Under the pieces are notes generated by a model. The model did no database searches. It was not told where the DNA came from and saw only the letters and a list, made by a program, of their open reading frames with translations. 64,000 nt of DNA from Tetrahymena elliotti 4EA (taxonomy: Eukaryota > Ciliophora > Oligohymenophorea > Hymenostomatida > Tetrahymenidae), in assembly GCA_000231825.2 (NCBI GenBank), contig JH720356.1, positions 166,250 to 230,249 of the forward strand, written 5' to 3'. The position numbers and the translations under genes were made by a program. Below are positions 1-10,678 of the stretch, piece after piece (the first letter of the stretch is position 1; every line of letters starts with the position of its first letter).

Positions 1-958
1 AACTAATACAATTAAAAGAATAATAATTCATCAAATTAAGATCAATCAAATAACTAAAACAACAAAAAAAGTTATAATGAAGAAAAAAAGCACAATAACA
101 ATAACAATGACCACAAACCAACCTCTGGATCTTTCTCTGGCAAGACTCAACAACCAGTAATATTTTTAATCTTATTTTCTTAAATTTATTTAGTAAAAAA
201 ATTTAATATTTAATTATTTATTTTAACTTTTTATTAAAAAATTTAATAATTTTTAATATTTTTTAAAAGAAATAGAAAGTGCAAAGCAAAAATGTTTATG
301 ATTTACTCTCTGATTGATTGATAAGTTGATCTAATTAATGTTATGTGTAAAAAAATAAAATTAATTAATAAGTTTTATCATGTTATTTATATTCATGTTA
401 AATTGAAATCATTATTTTTATTTATAAAATTTCTAAACAGTTAATTTACTATGAATGTAATTAAATTTTTGAACTTTCAAAGAAGAGCTATAATCTTTAT
501 TTACTTATTTTTTTCTCTCTCAAAAATACTCAAATGTATTTGATAGTTAAATAAATCTATTTTGCTCAAAATTATTAGCATTTTTTGAAATTTATTGAGA
601 TGTGTAAGATATGAATTAAATCAGTAAATTAGTTTGATTTTACTTAAATAGGTTTTTATAAATTATAATACATATACAATATAATATATATTCAATTCTA
701 TTTTAGGCGTTGGAAATGGATAAGCCATAATAATTATTTAAGATAATTAACTTAAGAAATGATAGTGAATATTAGTTCAATAAAACTGATTTAAAATAAT
801 AATGCTCTACCCTTAAATAAACTCATCAATCAATTATCTAAAAAAGAAAAGGTAATCAAATTTTACTAATTAAGATCTTGTTAATTGCATTAAAAAATTA
901 ATAGAAAAAGATTGATAATATTGCTGCCGAAATTAATATTGATTGGCTCACTAGTTGA
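1..958 (+). CDS. 3' end of an Asn/Gln-rich protein (partial, tentative)
   Basis: Frame 1 is open from the window edge and encodes a polar run rich in Asn, Gln, Ser and Lys, ending near residue 52 in TSGSFSGKTQQP. A GTAATA donor at 157 and a TTTTAG acceptor ending at 706 give an in-phase 550-nt intron. The second exon (707-958) encodes about 83 residues, starting ALEMDKPQQLFKIINL and stopping at TGA 956-958. The 5' part lies outside the window. The long intron and the weak composition of exon 2 make this model uncertain. Exon 2 could instead be chance open frame, since only TGA terminates in this code and AT-rich DNA has few TGAs. I do not recognise a family. Confidence 0.35.
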
Positions 959-996
959 ATAATAAAATACTAAATATAAAATAAAGTACATTTAAA

Positions 997-2488
997 ATGA
1001 GCGAAGAATAAACTAAATCTGAAGGCTAAACTTAAGAAATTACTTAAAAAAACTAGCTAGAATCAAGTAATGCTTCTTAGGTGAGTTTAACATAAAAATC
1101 AAAAGTTGGATCTTCATTAAACAGAAAACTTATTAATGCTAATCCATATAATAAGAATGGAAGCACTATGAGTACAACAAAATCCTAAAACTCACACAGC
1201 TAAAGCATGGGTTCTTTATATTAAGTAAAGCAGAACCATAAGGTAGCGTAAATTAGGTTAAATGTTATTACAAATCGTATTAACAAACTCTCTGTTGAAG
1301 ACAACATGCTCTAAAAGAAAGCTGATGATATTAAAGAAAGAGCAAATTAAATTTATGAAATCAAAAGACGTGAACAATTAAAGGTATTATTTTTTATATC
1401 AAAATATTTTATATAAGTTTTTACATTATCAAGCTTATAATTAAGCTATTTGTTAGTTTTTTCTACTTTAAAAAGCTTAAAATTTAAGGAGACATTATAA
1501 AATAGAGAAATAAAAAAAATATAACTTTTGATATTATAGTCTTACAAATAGAAGCGTTTTTCACTATTAATAATAATTCGAATAGAAATCAATTTTGCGA
1601 AAGCTATTAAAAACATAATAAAAGAAATATAAAAATAGAAAAGAGCTAAAAAAAAATTTAATACATTTTATTTTATCTAAATGACATTTTTTTCTATTTT
1701 AATTTATACATTAAAAGTATTTTTTTTGATTGATGAACTAAAAAAATAATTTTGATCAGAGAATGATGAAGAAATTAAATTAATTAAATAGTTTTTTATT
1801 CATTTAGAATTAGAAATTTTGTATTGAATTTACTAATTATAGTTTTTTAATCAATATTAATAAGAAACAAGAAGCCAAAAGAAAAAAAATTGAAGTAGAA
1901 GAAGTTCCTTTTACTCACCCTATAGGATAGTTGGATATGATTAAATGTTAGATCTCAAAGAAATTTATTCAAGATAAACATAATGACGATGCTAAGTCCT
2001 TAAAAAAATAGTTTGCCTCAGATTTTGCATTAAAAGCTAGAGAAGAGCAAGTTTTTATGGAGAATCTGAGATGGAAAGTTTCTCAAGTAAGATAGTAAGA
2101 AAAATTAGCAAAAAGAAAGTAGCAAGAATTTTTAATTAAGAAACTAGAATCAGTTTAAAACGAATAAATGAGCGTATTTGAAGTAGAAAAGAAGCAGATT
2201 TAATAAAAGGAAAGTCTGCTTAAAAAATTAGAATAAGTTGAAATGGAATAAATTAAAAAGTTAAAAACAACAAAACAAAGAAATTAAGAAGCACTAGAAT
2301 AGCTTGATTTCTGTAAAAACCACTTACCAAAAGACTATGAAGATAAATTTGGAAAATCTCCAACAGATAAATAACCTCCTAAAAAAATAAATGGACTTCC
2401 TGCTTCTAAATTCTAGAACTAAGCTACTCATATATACTTAGAATAAGATAAAAGAGGAAATACCATTATAAAAAGCTCATAAGCATGA
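997..2488 (+). CDS. Charged coiled-coil protein, two exons
   Basis: The model is join(997..1383,1865..2488). ATG 997 follows an A-rich leader (TTTAAAATGAGC) and TGA is at 2486-2488, giving about 336 residues. Exon 1 encodes a Ser/Thr/Gln-rich N-terminus and ends at AAG before a GTATTA donor. The 481-nt intron ends at TTAATAAG. Exon 2 starts with a basic stretch (KQQEAKRKKIEVEEVP) followed by about 130 residues of Lys/Glu/Gln-rich heptad-like sequence, for example LLKKLEQVEMEQIKKLK, and a short Pro-containing tail. It looks like a helical, coiled-coil cytoskeletal or ciliary protein. No enzymatic motif is visible and the family is not recognised. The intron is long for this genome, so a small exon inside it cannot be excluded. 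Confidence 0.7.
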
Positions 2489-3483
2489 GATGTTTGTTTA
2501 TTTAGTTATAAGCAAAATCTTTAATACATTCATTTCTCATAAATATTTTTATTTTAATGTAAAAAATTCTATTTTTTGATAAATACTTTTATTTTATTGG
2601 CAGATATTTTTATTTCTATTAAAACACTTTTTTATTCTCTCAAAATTAACCTTCTCTTTTAAATAAAATTCATTTCTTTTTTCAAATTTAATTAAATTCA
2701 TTACTTATTTTTAACACTTAAAAAAGTAAAATAATCACACATCTATTTCTTAAGTAAATACTTAAATAGTTTATTTGAATAAAGTAGTGAGATAAAAAAG
2801 TAAACTTTTACAACATCTTTAATTATTTTTTCTAACTTCAATTAAATCAATAACAATATTGTTTTAAAAGCAAATAAAATAAATTAAATTTTTTATTTTA
2901 ACTAAAAAATTTATTTTTTTTTCAGTTAAACTTTTGAGTTGTAAAATGATTTATTTGAGTTTGAACTGTTGATTTTATACAAAAAAAAATTTCAAAAGAT
3001 TTATCTTTGCATTCAGATTTAATAAATTTTATGTAGAATTATTGTTTATTTTAGATGATTTATCTTAGTATAAGTTTAGCATGAATCAATCATTCAGTTT
3101 TAATGATTTAATTTAAAAAAGGTTTCTTAAGATGTTTGAATTCAAATAAAATAAATTTATTAAAAAAAGAAATAAATTAACTGAGTAAACAAATATTAAT
3201 TTAACTTTTAACTTTATATTTTTTTTAATTATTTAACTAAATCTTGTTTATTTTAAATACTTTTCCCATACTTAGGTATATTTATTGAAAGAATAAATTT
3301 ATTAATTTTGCTTGCAATTTTATAAAATTTAGTTGAATATGTCATATGATTTATATTTTTTTCTTTACAAATATGAAAATTAATCCATTTAAAACAGGAT
3401 TCTCTTATAGTTATTACTTTAAAATAATTTGTTTGGTTTATATTCATTTAAAACTGGGTATTTATTATCCTTATGCTATTTCT
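2489..3483. other. AT-rich convergent intergenic spacer
   Basis: About 1 kb between the 3' ends of two convergent genes. Extremely AT-rich with homopolymer runs. TGA-free stretches are short and biased to Phe, Lys, Asn and Ile. I see no gene, RNA or repeat here. Confidence 0.6.
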
Positions 3484-3870
3484 TCATTCCAAATTATGAA
3501 TATGTGTAAAGATTTTGTGGTAAAGCTTTTCTTGATTTTCAGTGCATTAAAGCAGTAAGTTAGCGTCATGATTTTTCTTAAGGCATTCTTCCATCTTATA
3601 TTCGAAAAAATTAATACGGAACTTCATTTCTTATGAAATTCTACGTGTCTCTTCAATAAGACTGTGTGCACAAGTTGCAAAATCATCAGAAGATTTTTTA
3701 TATTTCTTGTAACATTCTTCTTTACGTTTCATTAGGTTTTAGTGGATAACTGATTTAACTTAGGCTTCTAAATTTTCAAATTACATATTCATTTATGCTA
3801 CCTTTTGAAATATTTTATTTCTCTTATCTTTTTCTTCTTGGCTCATGTTACCAGGATTATTACCACTCAT
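3484..3870 (-). CDS. Small helical protein with two Cys pairs (128 aa)
   Basis: A single-exon minus-strand ORF from ATG (3870-3868) to TGA (3486-3484). It begins MSGNNPGNMSQEEKDKRNK and is predicted to be almost wholly alpha-helical, with strongly charged composition. It has four cysteines in two pairs, C-x13-C (ECYKKYKKSSDDFATC) and C-x12-C (ECLKKNHDANLLLQC). Each pair lies in a predicted helical hairpin-like segment. The arrangement loosely recalls small mitochondrial intermembrane-space proteins, but the spacings fit neither the twin CX9C nor the twin CX3C class, so I do not assign one. The frame is well supported by codon composition and by TAA/TAG used as Gln at several sites. No signal peptide or membrane segment is present. 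Confidence 0.75.
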
Positions 3871-4964
3871 TTTATATTTTCTACTTATTCTACCTTTTTT
3901 ATTAAAACTAATTTTGTAGAATTCTTTTCAGAATAAATATTTTTTGTTTAAAATGGATAAACAATTCTTTTGTAGAAAATTCTTGAATAAAAGTGAAGTA
4001 ATATCTATTTATCATATCTTATAGACATGATTTATCATCTTTTATTAAAATATTTTACTTTTTATTTAATTTTAAATTTTTCAAAAGGAAACATACTTTT
4101 ATTTTCAAGAATTTAAAAATAATAATTTCTTACTAAAGTTAATCATAAAATGAATAACATTATTGAAAATATTGTTAATGGAAATAATATGATATTCAAT
4201 TCAAATGTAAAATTCTTTTAAGGTTTGCAGAAATTATATTATATTCATTTATAATTAGTTTTAATAGGATACAATAAAAGGGTATAACACTATGAAAGTG
4301 GTTGGTAAGACTATAAATATTGAGTAGAATTTCTAGAAAAGTAATTGTAGATTTTAGTAAAATAAAGCGTCAATTGAAAAGTTGACTTTATTTATTGAAA
4401 TTAATTAAATAATATTACGAAATTAATTTTTTACTAAGATATCTCTATACTTTTATTATCATTTCAAATTTAATTTTTTGCAAAATTTATTAAAATTCAT
4501 CAGAAAAAAGAGCATAAAAAACAAAACGTCAGTTTTATCACACAAAATTTGAAATAAAAACAAACAAAAATTGAAAAAAGATGTTAAAAAAAGACTTAAA
4601 CATTACTGTAAACCAGAAATTTTTATAACTTTGGGAAGAAATGAGACAAAAAATACATTTTCAAGTTAAGTTTTGAATTATAAAAAGTTAAAAGGGGTCT
4701 CAAATAGTACTGATACTGAAAGGTAAGTCACCTTACTTTTAATTGATTTTTTTAACAAAATCCCCCTTTTTACTTATTGTATTACAGTCCCCCCTCCTAA
4801 ATTTGTTTACAAAAATCTGCTATAAATGCATGCTAGGTTTCTACAGAATATTTTTTTATTTTATTTTTCTTTATCAAAAAATATTAAAAATTTTAAACTA
4901 GTTAAAAAAACCACATTGTGTTTAAAAGAACCAAGACTTAATAACAAAACCAAAAACCAAAAAA
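3871..4964. other. Divergent intergenic region upstream of HPRT A
   Basis: About 1.1 kb between the divergent starts of the small minus-strand gene and the first HPRT gene. It presumably holds both promoters. The only compositional oddities are a C-rich patch around 4762-4797 (CCCCCTTTTT and CCCCCCTCC) and an AAAAGGGG at 4690, rare in this AT-rich DNA. No coding sequence or RNA gene was recognised. Confidence 0.5.
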
Positions 4965-5582
4965 ATGACAACTTATATAGGAAAAGAAGAAGTTACAATT
5001 AAAGACCTCACCTTCGTCCCTTGGATCTCAGAAGATAAAATTTAAGAATAAATCAAGAGACTTGCTAAGGAACTTTCAGATGAATACAGAGATAAGAACC
5101 CCTTATTCGTTGGCATTTTGAATGGTGCTTTCGTTTTTTGCAGTGACTTAGTTAGAAATCTTGAATTCTTTGACTGTAACATCGAATTCTGCAGAGTTGC
5201 AAGTTACATTGGTACTCAAAGCACATAAAAAGTTACTGAATTGATTGGATTAAAGAATAACCTTAAAGGAAGACATGTTGTTTTTATTGAAGACATTATT
5301 GACACTGGTCTTACCATGAGCTCTCTCGCTTAATCTGTTTAAAAGCTTGAACCTGCCAGTGTTAAAATCTGTACTTTATTCTACAAGCCTGCCAATTTGA
5401 AAGTAAAGCTTAATCCTGAATTCATCGGCTTCACTATTGAACCTAAATTCATTCTTGGATATGGTCTTGATATTGATGAATGGGCTAGAAACATTAGAGA
5501 TGTCTGGGTCTTAAAAAGTGATTACACTAAATAAACTGATATTGCCAGAGGAGACCAATGCAATGCCTGTTCTTTAATTTGA
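4965..5582 (+). CDS. HPRT: Hypoxanthine-guanine phosphoribosyltransferase A, with CaaX-like C-terminus
   Basis: An intronless 205-residue protein, from ATG 4965 in an A-rich context to TGA 5580-5582. It transfers the phosphoribosyl group of PRPP to hypoxanthine or guanine in purine salvage, which matters because Tetrahymena cannot make purines de novo. The PRPP-binding loop is EDIIDTGLT at residues 109-117, with the two acidic residues and the catalytic Asp (D113). The usual Lys after Gly is Leu here. The substrate segment FIGFTIEPKFILGYGLD and the metal-side ILNGAF loop are also present. Length suits the family (human 218). The C-terminus carries an extra tail ending CNACSLI, a CaaX-type prenylation motif (C-S-L-I) with a second Cys three residues upstream that could be palmitoylated. 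The tandem paralogue downstream lacks this tail. The enzyme call is firm; lipidation is inference. Confidence 0.95.
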
Positions 5583-5911
5583 GCTATTTAAATCTGAATA
5601 TAAATTTTCTATAATCTATTCAATATCTAACAACCAATAATCAAATCAAATTAGAAAATCATAGCAAATTTAAATAAATAAAAATATAAATATTTAATTG
5701 CCAAATCTATATTAAATCAGTGTTTCTATCATTTTATTAATTTTATTATCTTTACCATAAATATTACCATATCATCATTATTTTTAAATATTTTAGTCTA
5801 GTATTTCTTAATTTTATTATCTCACAATATGTGTTTGTATCAAATGATAATAGCATAAAGGTTAGAAATAACTAGATCTAAAATAATAAGCTAAGCTAAT
5901 TAAATACGTCT

Positions 5912-6527
5912 ATGTTTATATCTATTTTCAATACATTTCTCATTCTAAACATTTCTTTTTTTTTGGTGTTATTTTTTTGATTTAATATTTGTTTCCCCCA
6001 AGAAAAAGATTATCCCAAATTAGATTAATTCAAATCTGTTTTAAATGGGCTTATTATTATTTATTTTTTTATTGTTATTAATTTTTTTCTATAAATTAAG
6101 GCTGCTAATAAGCTTAACTTTTGCAATCATAAATAATTAAATGTATCATTTAATGCTAAAATTAATAACACATGGACAATTTTATGATACGCATCATTAG
6201 ATCATAGAAAGATTTGAGTCTACCAATTTATTAATTCAAAAAAATAAGATGTTATTGTTAATTGTAATAGAATTATCCAAATTTTACTGGCTAAATTAAA
6301 ATAGTATTTGTAAATGTATATAATATTTAAAGTATTGTTTTGCTCTCAATCAAAGCTTTTGTTTGAAAGCAGAAACTGATAAATTTTGTTTTAACTAGAT
6401 TTATTACTTAAAAAGTTAAGCTAGTTGTAAATCAAATGACAATATATTTTCGGGAGAAGAATTTAATGAATAGATCTACCCAGAAGTAAATAAAAATTAA
6501 TGTTTTGTATTTTTATCTTTCTATTGA
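5912..6527 (+). pseudogene. Decayed or mis-framed small secreted-protein ORF
   Basis: ATG 5912 opens a hydrophobic, signal-peptide-like segment (MFISIFNTFLILNISFF) that meets TGA at 5978-5980. The same frame then continues with plausible mature sequence, including FPQEKDYPKLDQFKSVLNG, to another TGA. A different frame (6045-6527, TGA 6525-6527) encodes 160 residues: a hydrophobic start, then a Cys-containing segment with KYCFALNQSFCLKAETDKFC and NQSFCLKAETDKFCFNQ-like sequence. The shifting frame and the in-frame TGA suggest a degraded secreted-protein gene. A real gene with introns that I cannot place remains possible: a GTGTTA donor near 5968 and a CCCAAG acceptor would join the signal peptide to the second frame. 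It sits between the two HPRT paralogues. Confidence 0.3.
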
Positions 6528-6769
6528 ATATCTGTATTTGGAAATCTCCCTTCTAGCAATGAATTTCCCAAATTAATGCAATAATTGTGTACGTTTAATT
6601 ATAGAGTTTTAAAAGAAAATTTCTGACATATGGAAAATATCTTTATTTTTTGCTTTAAAAATAAACCAAAAATCTGGTTTGGCAAAAACTTATATTATTT
6701 TTCTTTCTGAATAATAAAAAATTAAAACCAAAAAATTAAGTAGATAAAGTAATAGCTTCATATATTTAA

Positions 6770-7330
6770 ATGAACATTTAAGATAAAGAAATCTCCCACA
6801 ACGGTTTAGTTTTTGTTCCCTATATCTAAAGGGAAAAAATTCTTGCAGAAGTTAAGAGAGTTGCTTCTGAAATCTCTTAAGAATACAGAGATAAGAAACC
6901 TATCTTCATTGGTATCTTGAACGGAGCCTTCATTTTCTGCAGTGACTTGATTCGTAATTTAGATTTCTTGGAATGTGAAGTCGAATTCTGCAAGGTTTCC
7001 AGCTATGAAGGACTCGAATCCTCTGGAAATATTAAGCAATTAATAGGTTTAAAATAAGATATTAAGGACAGACATGTTATTATTGTTGAAGATATTGTTG
7101 ATAGTGGTATTACTATGTAAGGATTGATTAATTTCCTTAAGGAAAAGAATCCTGCCAGTGTCAAGCTCTGCAGTATGTTCTATAAACCTGCTAATCTCAA
7201 GGTAGAGTTGAAAGTTGACTACATCGGTATGACTATTGATCCTGAATTTATTGTCGGTTATGGTCTTGACTTCGACGAATGGGGAAGAAACATCCCTGAT
7301 GTTTGGATCTTAAAGAAAGAATAAAAGTGA
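6770..7330 (+). CDS. HPRT: Hypoxanthine-guanine phosphoribosyltransferase B (tandem paralogue)
   Basis: An intronless 186-residue protein, from ATG 6770-6772 to TGA 7328-7330. It is the second of two HPRT genes in direct orientation, with starts 1.8 kb apart. The PRPP loop is EDIVDSGIT at residues 107-115 (D111 is the predicted general base). ILNGAFIFCSDL, FYKPANLK, and the purine-side segment with GYGLDFDEW match copy A. The residue that is Lys in most HPRTs is Ile here and Leu in copy A. It ends WILKKEQK, so it lacks the Cys-containing lipidation tail of copy A and is presumably cytosolic. The N-terminus also differs (MNIQDKEISHNG against MTTYIGKEEVTI). An ancient duplication followed by divergence of both ends is the simplest reading. 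Confidence 0.93.
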
Positions 7331-7874
7331 GAACAACTAACCCTTTTATTTAGTTTATCCAAATTCTGACCATTTTAAATTTAACACAACAAAAAAACTA
7401 AAAAATAACATATTAAACCATAATAATACGCAATTATTATTTTAAGTAGATTTTATATTCGTATTTTAATATTTTTTTATCCATCATTTGATAATATCTA
7501 TCATCCTCAATTCAAATTACACCTTCTTCAAAAAATATCCATTTCTTACCTCATCATTAAAAATATTCTTAACTTATCTAAACGCTTTTAAAAAATCTTA
7601 ATGAACCTAAATCTAAATTTTCTTTTCAAAATATTTATTTAAAATTAAAACTGATTTATTTTTAAAAATATATCAAATATTTAAAATATTTTCTTTTATG
7701 ATGTAAATAATTTAGCAGTAATTTGGTTGTTAATTTTTTTTATCCATTTTCTAATTTTTTTATTTAATCACAAATTAAACATATTGATTAATTTTTAAAC
7801 AGATTAGTATTTGGTTTTTGGTAATTAATTATAACTTTTGAAAATAAACCAGGTTCATTTAAATAGCTATAAAT
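7331..7874. other. Intergenic spacer
   Basis: About 540 bp of AT-rich sequence between HPRT B and the next + strand gene. It presumably holds a terminator and the next promoter, but no specific element is visible. Confidence 0.5.
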
Positions 7875-9938
7875 ATGAATCAAGATTCTTTAAGAGATTC
7901 TCCTTATGAATAAACTATCAAAAAATATAATAACTAGGTTCTAAAAATTAGAAAAATCGATCATAATGTATTGATGGGATCTATAAAAAATAACTAGAGC
8001 CCTGGAAGATTAAATAGTAAATTTTCATCACCTACTTCTTAGTAGAAGTAGTTGAAAAGTGTCATTAGATAATCATCTCCATAGCCTTTCTCAGAGCTAT
8101 CTTTGACATAGCAAGAAGATAAAGAAAACTATGAACAATCTATTCTAGAAGAATAATACAGATAGTTGGAATAAAAAATGTAGTAAATTACTGAAGTAAA
8201 TGAAGAGTTGAATGAATTATTGCTCTAAAGAATAGAAGAAATAGAAAAATTTAAATAAGAAAGGTAGAAAATGAAGCAAGATATTTAGTAATATCATTAA
8301 AAAATTGTTTAGATTTCAGATGAATGCAATTACTACAAGTAACAGAAAGAACTTTTTATAGATGAAGCAAAATAGATTTTTGAAAAAAAAGAAATGTTGT
8401 ATAGAAAAGAATATGAAAGGTAGATATCTTAGCAAAAAGAATAAATAAATACACTAACAAAATAAATTGAAGACTATTAATAAGAAATGGAATAAAAAGA
8501 AATAGATCAAGATAATATAGTAAAGGCGAACAGCTAAAATGTAGCTTAATAGCAAAAAATAATAAAAGATAAGGAAAATACAATAATAATTTAAGCATAA
8601 AGTATTGAGGAATTAAAGGAATAAGCTAAAAATTATAAAGAAATGATTGAAAAATATAAAAATCTTGATAACTTATCTTAATAATCTGAATTAACTTACA
8701 AAAAAGATATTTCAGATTTGCAACAATAAATTTCAGATTTAAAATCTTTAAACAACTCCCTTACTTCTAAAATTGCTTAAAAAGAAACTATTTAGCAAGA
8801 TTTGGAAAGCGACTTGAGGAAATTTACTATTTTATGCAATGAAAAAGAATTAGCTTTAAAATAGTAAAATGAAAACTTTGCATAGAAATATGAAAAATTA
8901 AATTAGGAGTATTAAAAGAAATAAGAAGAAATTACTAGCACAAAGCTGTAAACAGAGAGAAGTTTAGCTGAGACAGAGAGAATAAACTCTAAAAGTTAAC
9001 AATAATTGGAAGATAAGTTAATAGAATTAATATCATCTTTAGAAAATACTTCAAAAGAATTTAAAAAAGTATAAACTAAATATGATCACTAAGTAACCTT
9101 AAATTTAGAGAAAGAAAAAATTATTAACATGTAAGAGGAGTAAATCAGATAGTATCAGACATAAATTTAAGAATAATAAACAAGCTATAAATAAATGCAA
9201 ACAGCCATTAAATCAGTTGAGACAGAAAAAATTTATTTAAAGTAAGACAGAGATGCATTTATTTCCCATAAATCTTGTTATGAAAAATAAATTAATGAAA
9301 TAAAATTAGAACTTTCACAAGCCAAATTGTAATATGAGGAAAAAATTAAAAGATATTAAGAGGCTATTATAAATTATTAAAATGAAATTGAATCTTTGAA
9401 AATAAATATTGATAAACTAACTAAAGAAAAGTATGCTATTACTTCTAGAACTTCTGTGACAGAATTGGCTTTAGGAGTTGAATAAAAGAAGCATGATTAA
9501 GCGATCAAATAGATACTATCAGAGCATTAGTTTATCATATAAAACAAAGAATAAATATTAAGAGATAGAGAAATAGCAATAAATAAGCTCTAGTTAATGG
9601 TGTAGAACTTGACTTCTGAAAATAATTTACTATAAAAATAGCTTTAATAAAGACTGATATCTACTAACAGAGAATTAGAAACAAATGTTAATAAAGTTGC
9701 ATATATGGTTTAAAGATAATCTAATGATATCATAGGATCTTTAAGATCTGGTAGAAGCTGTTCACCTCCTATTACTAAATCCATTCCTTAAATTTAATAA
9801 AGCCCTACACAACCTTCTTTCGTACGTTATCCAGGTATAGGGGTAGATATGAATAGATCTTTCGATTTATTAAATGAAAATGATAGTCTAAATCAGAAGG
9901 TTTTAAAACGTTGTAAGCATATAGTTGGCAATTTTTGA
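7875..9938 (+). CDS. Long coiled-coil protein (687 aa), intronless
   Basis: One uninterrupted frame from ATG 7875 to TGA 9936-9938. The first 100 residues are Ser/Pro/Gln-rich and unstructured (for example NNQSPGRLNSKFSSPTS). Residues about 105-600 are Glu/Lys/Gln-rich heptad sequence with almost no Pro or Gly, so a near-continuous parallel coiled coil is predicted. A Ser/Pro-rich tail of about 70 residues follows (SGRSCSPPITKS), then a short helical end. More than a hundred Gln codons are TAA or TAG. There are no nucleotide-binding or membrane motifs. By architecture it resembles basal-body, centriolar or ciliary scaffold proteins, but there is no diagnostic motif and no family assignment is made. 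Confidence 0.85.
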
Positions 9939-10678
9939 ATTTTCTGTTATTTATTTTGATTAATTAATATCATTTTTTATAAAATTTTTAAATAAAAGAA
10001 ACTAATACTAATCTATTTTCTTTGAGAAGGAGGTTATTTTTGTATTTATTCGAAATTTTGTTTTTTTAGTAAAAAGTATTTTTTAATATTATTTACATAT
10101 TTTTTAATAATAACATCAAATTTAATAAAAATTATTACTTAAAATTTAACAGGATTAAATATTTTTAAAATAATAAATTAATATAGCAACTAAAAATGCA
10201 AATTAAGTAACTAATGAATAATATTAGATATAATTTCATTACTTTTAAATTTCAACATAAAATATATTAAAAAACAAAAAAAAAACTGCAATAAACATTT
10301 ATTTATTATTAAGTCATTAAATAGTTAAAAGTTAGATTAAATGTAAAAATAAATTAAATATATTAAAGATAGAAATAAAGAAATAATTATGTTGAATGAA
10401 GTCTTTTGAAAGCTATTTTGATATTATTTTAAATATTTCTTTTAATTTGAATTTAATAATTAATTTTTAATTAACCAATATCTTTAAAAGGTAATCAAGA
10501 AAGAAAAAAATGATATAATAGAAATCAAAGGTTTTCTCAGACATAAAGAATGTAATAATTTATATTCAATTTCAAGTTTTTGTTAATATTTACTTTTTTA
10601 TAGTATTTATAATTTTACTTTTATGATTTCTACTCATCTTTGATGTTAAGTTGATAAATATTTTTCTAAAATTAATAG
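9939..10678. other. Intergenic region upstream of the LRR locus
   Basis: AT-rich, 740 bp. A short ORF at about 10510-10551 (MIQQKSKVFSDIKN before a GTAATA donor) could be a first exon of the LRR locus that follows, but its phase does not match the first LRR exon. Nothing else is recognisable. Confidence 0.35.

Noticed and set aside
114..128. CAAACCAACCTCTGG resembles the Tetrahymena chromosome breakage sequence
   Set aside because: Only the central 12 of 15 bases fit the consensus TAAACCAACCTCTTT, and it lies inside a coding-like frame with no telomere nearby. Probably chance.
4762..4800. C-rich patch resembling telomeric CCCCAA repeats
   Set aside because: Runs of C are not in CCCCAA units, so not telomeric.
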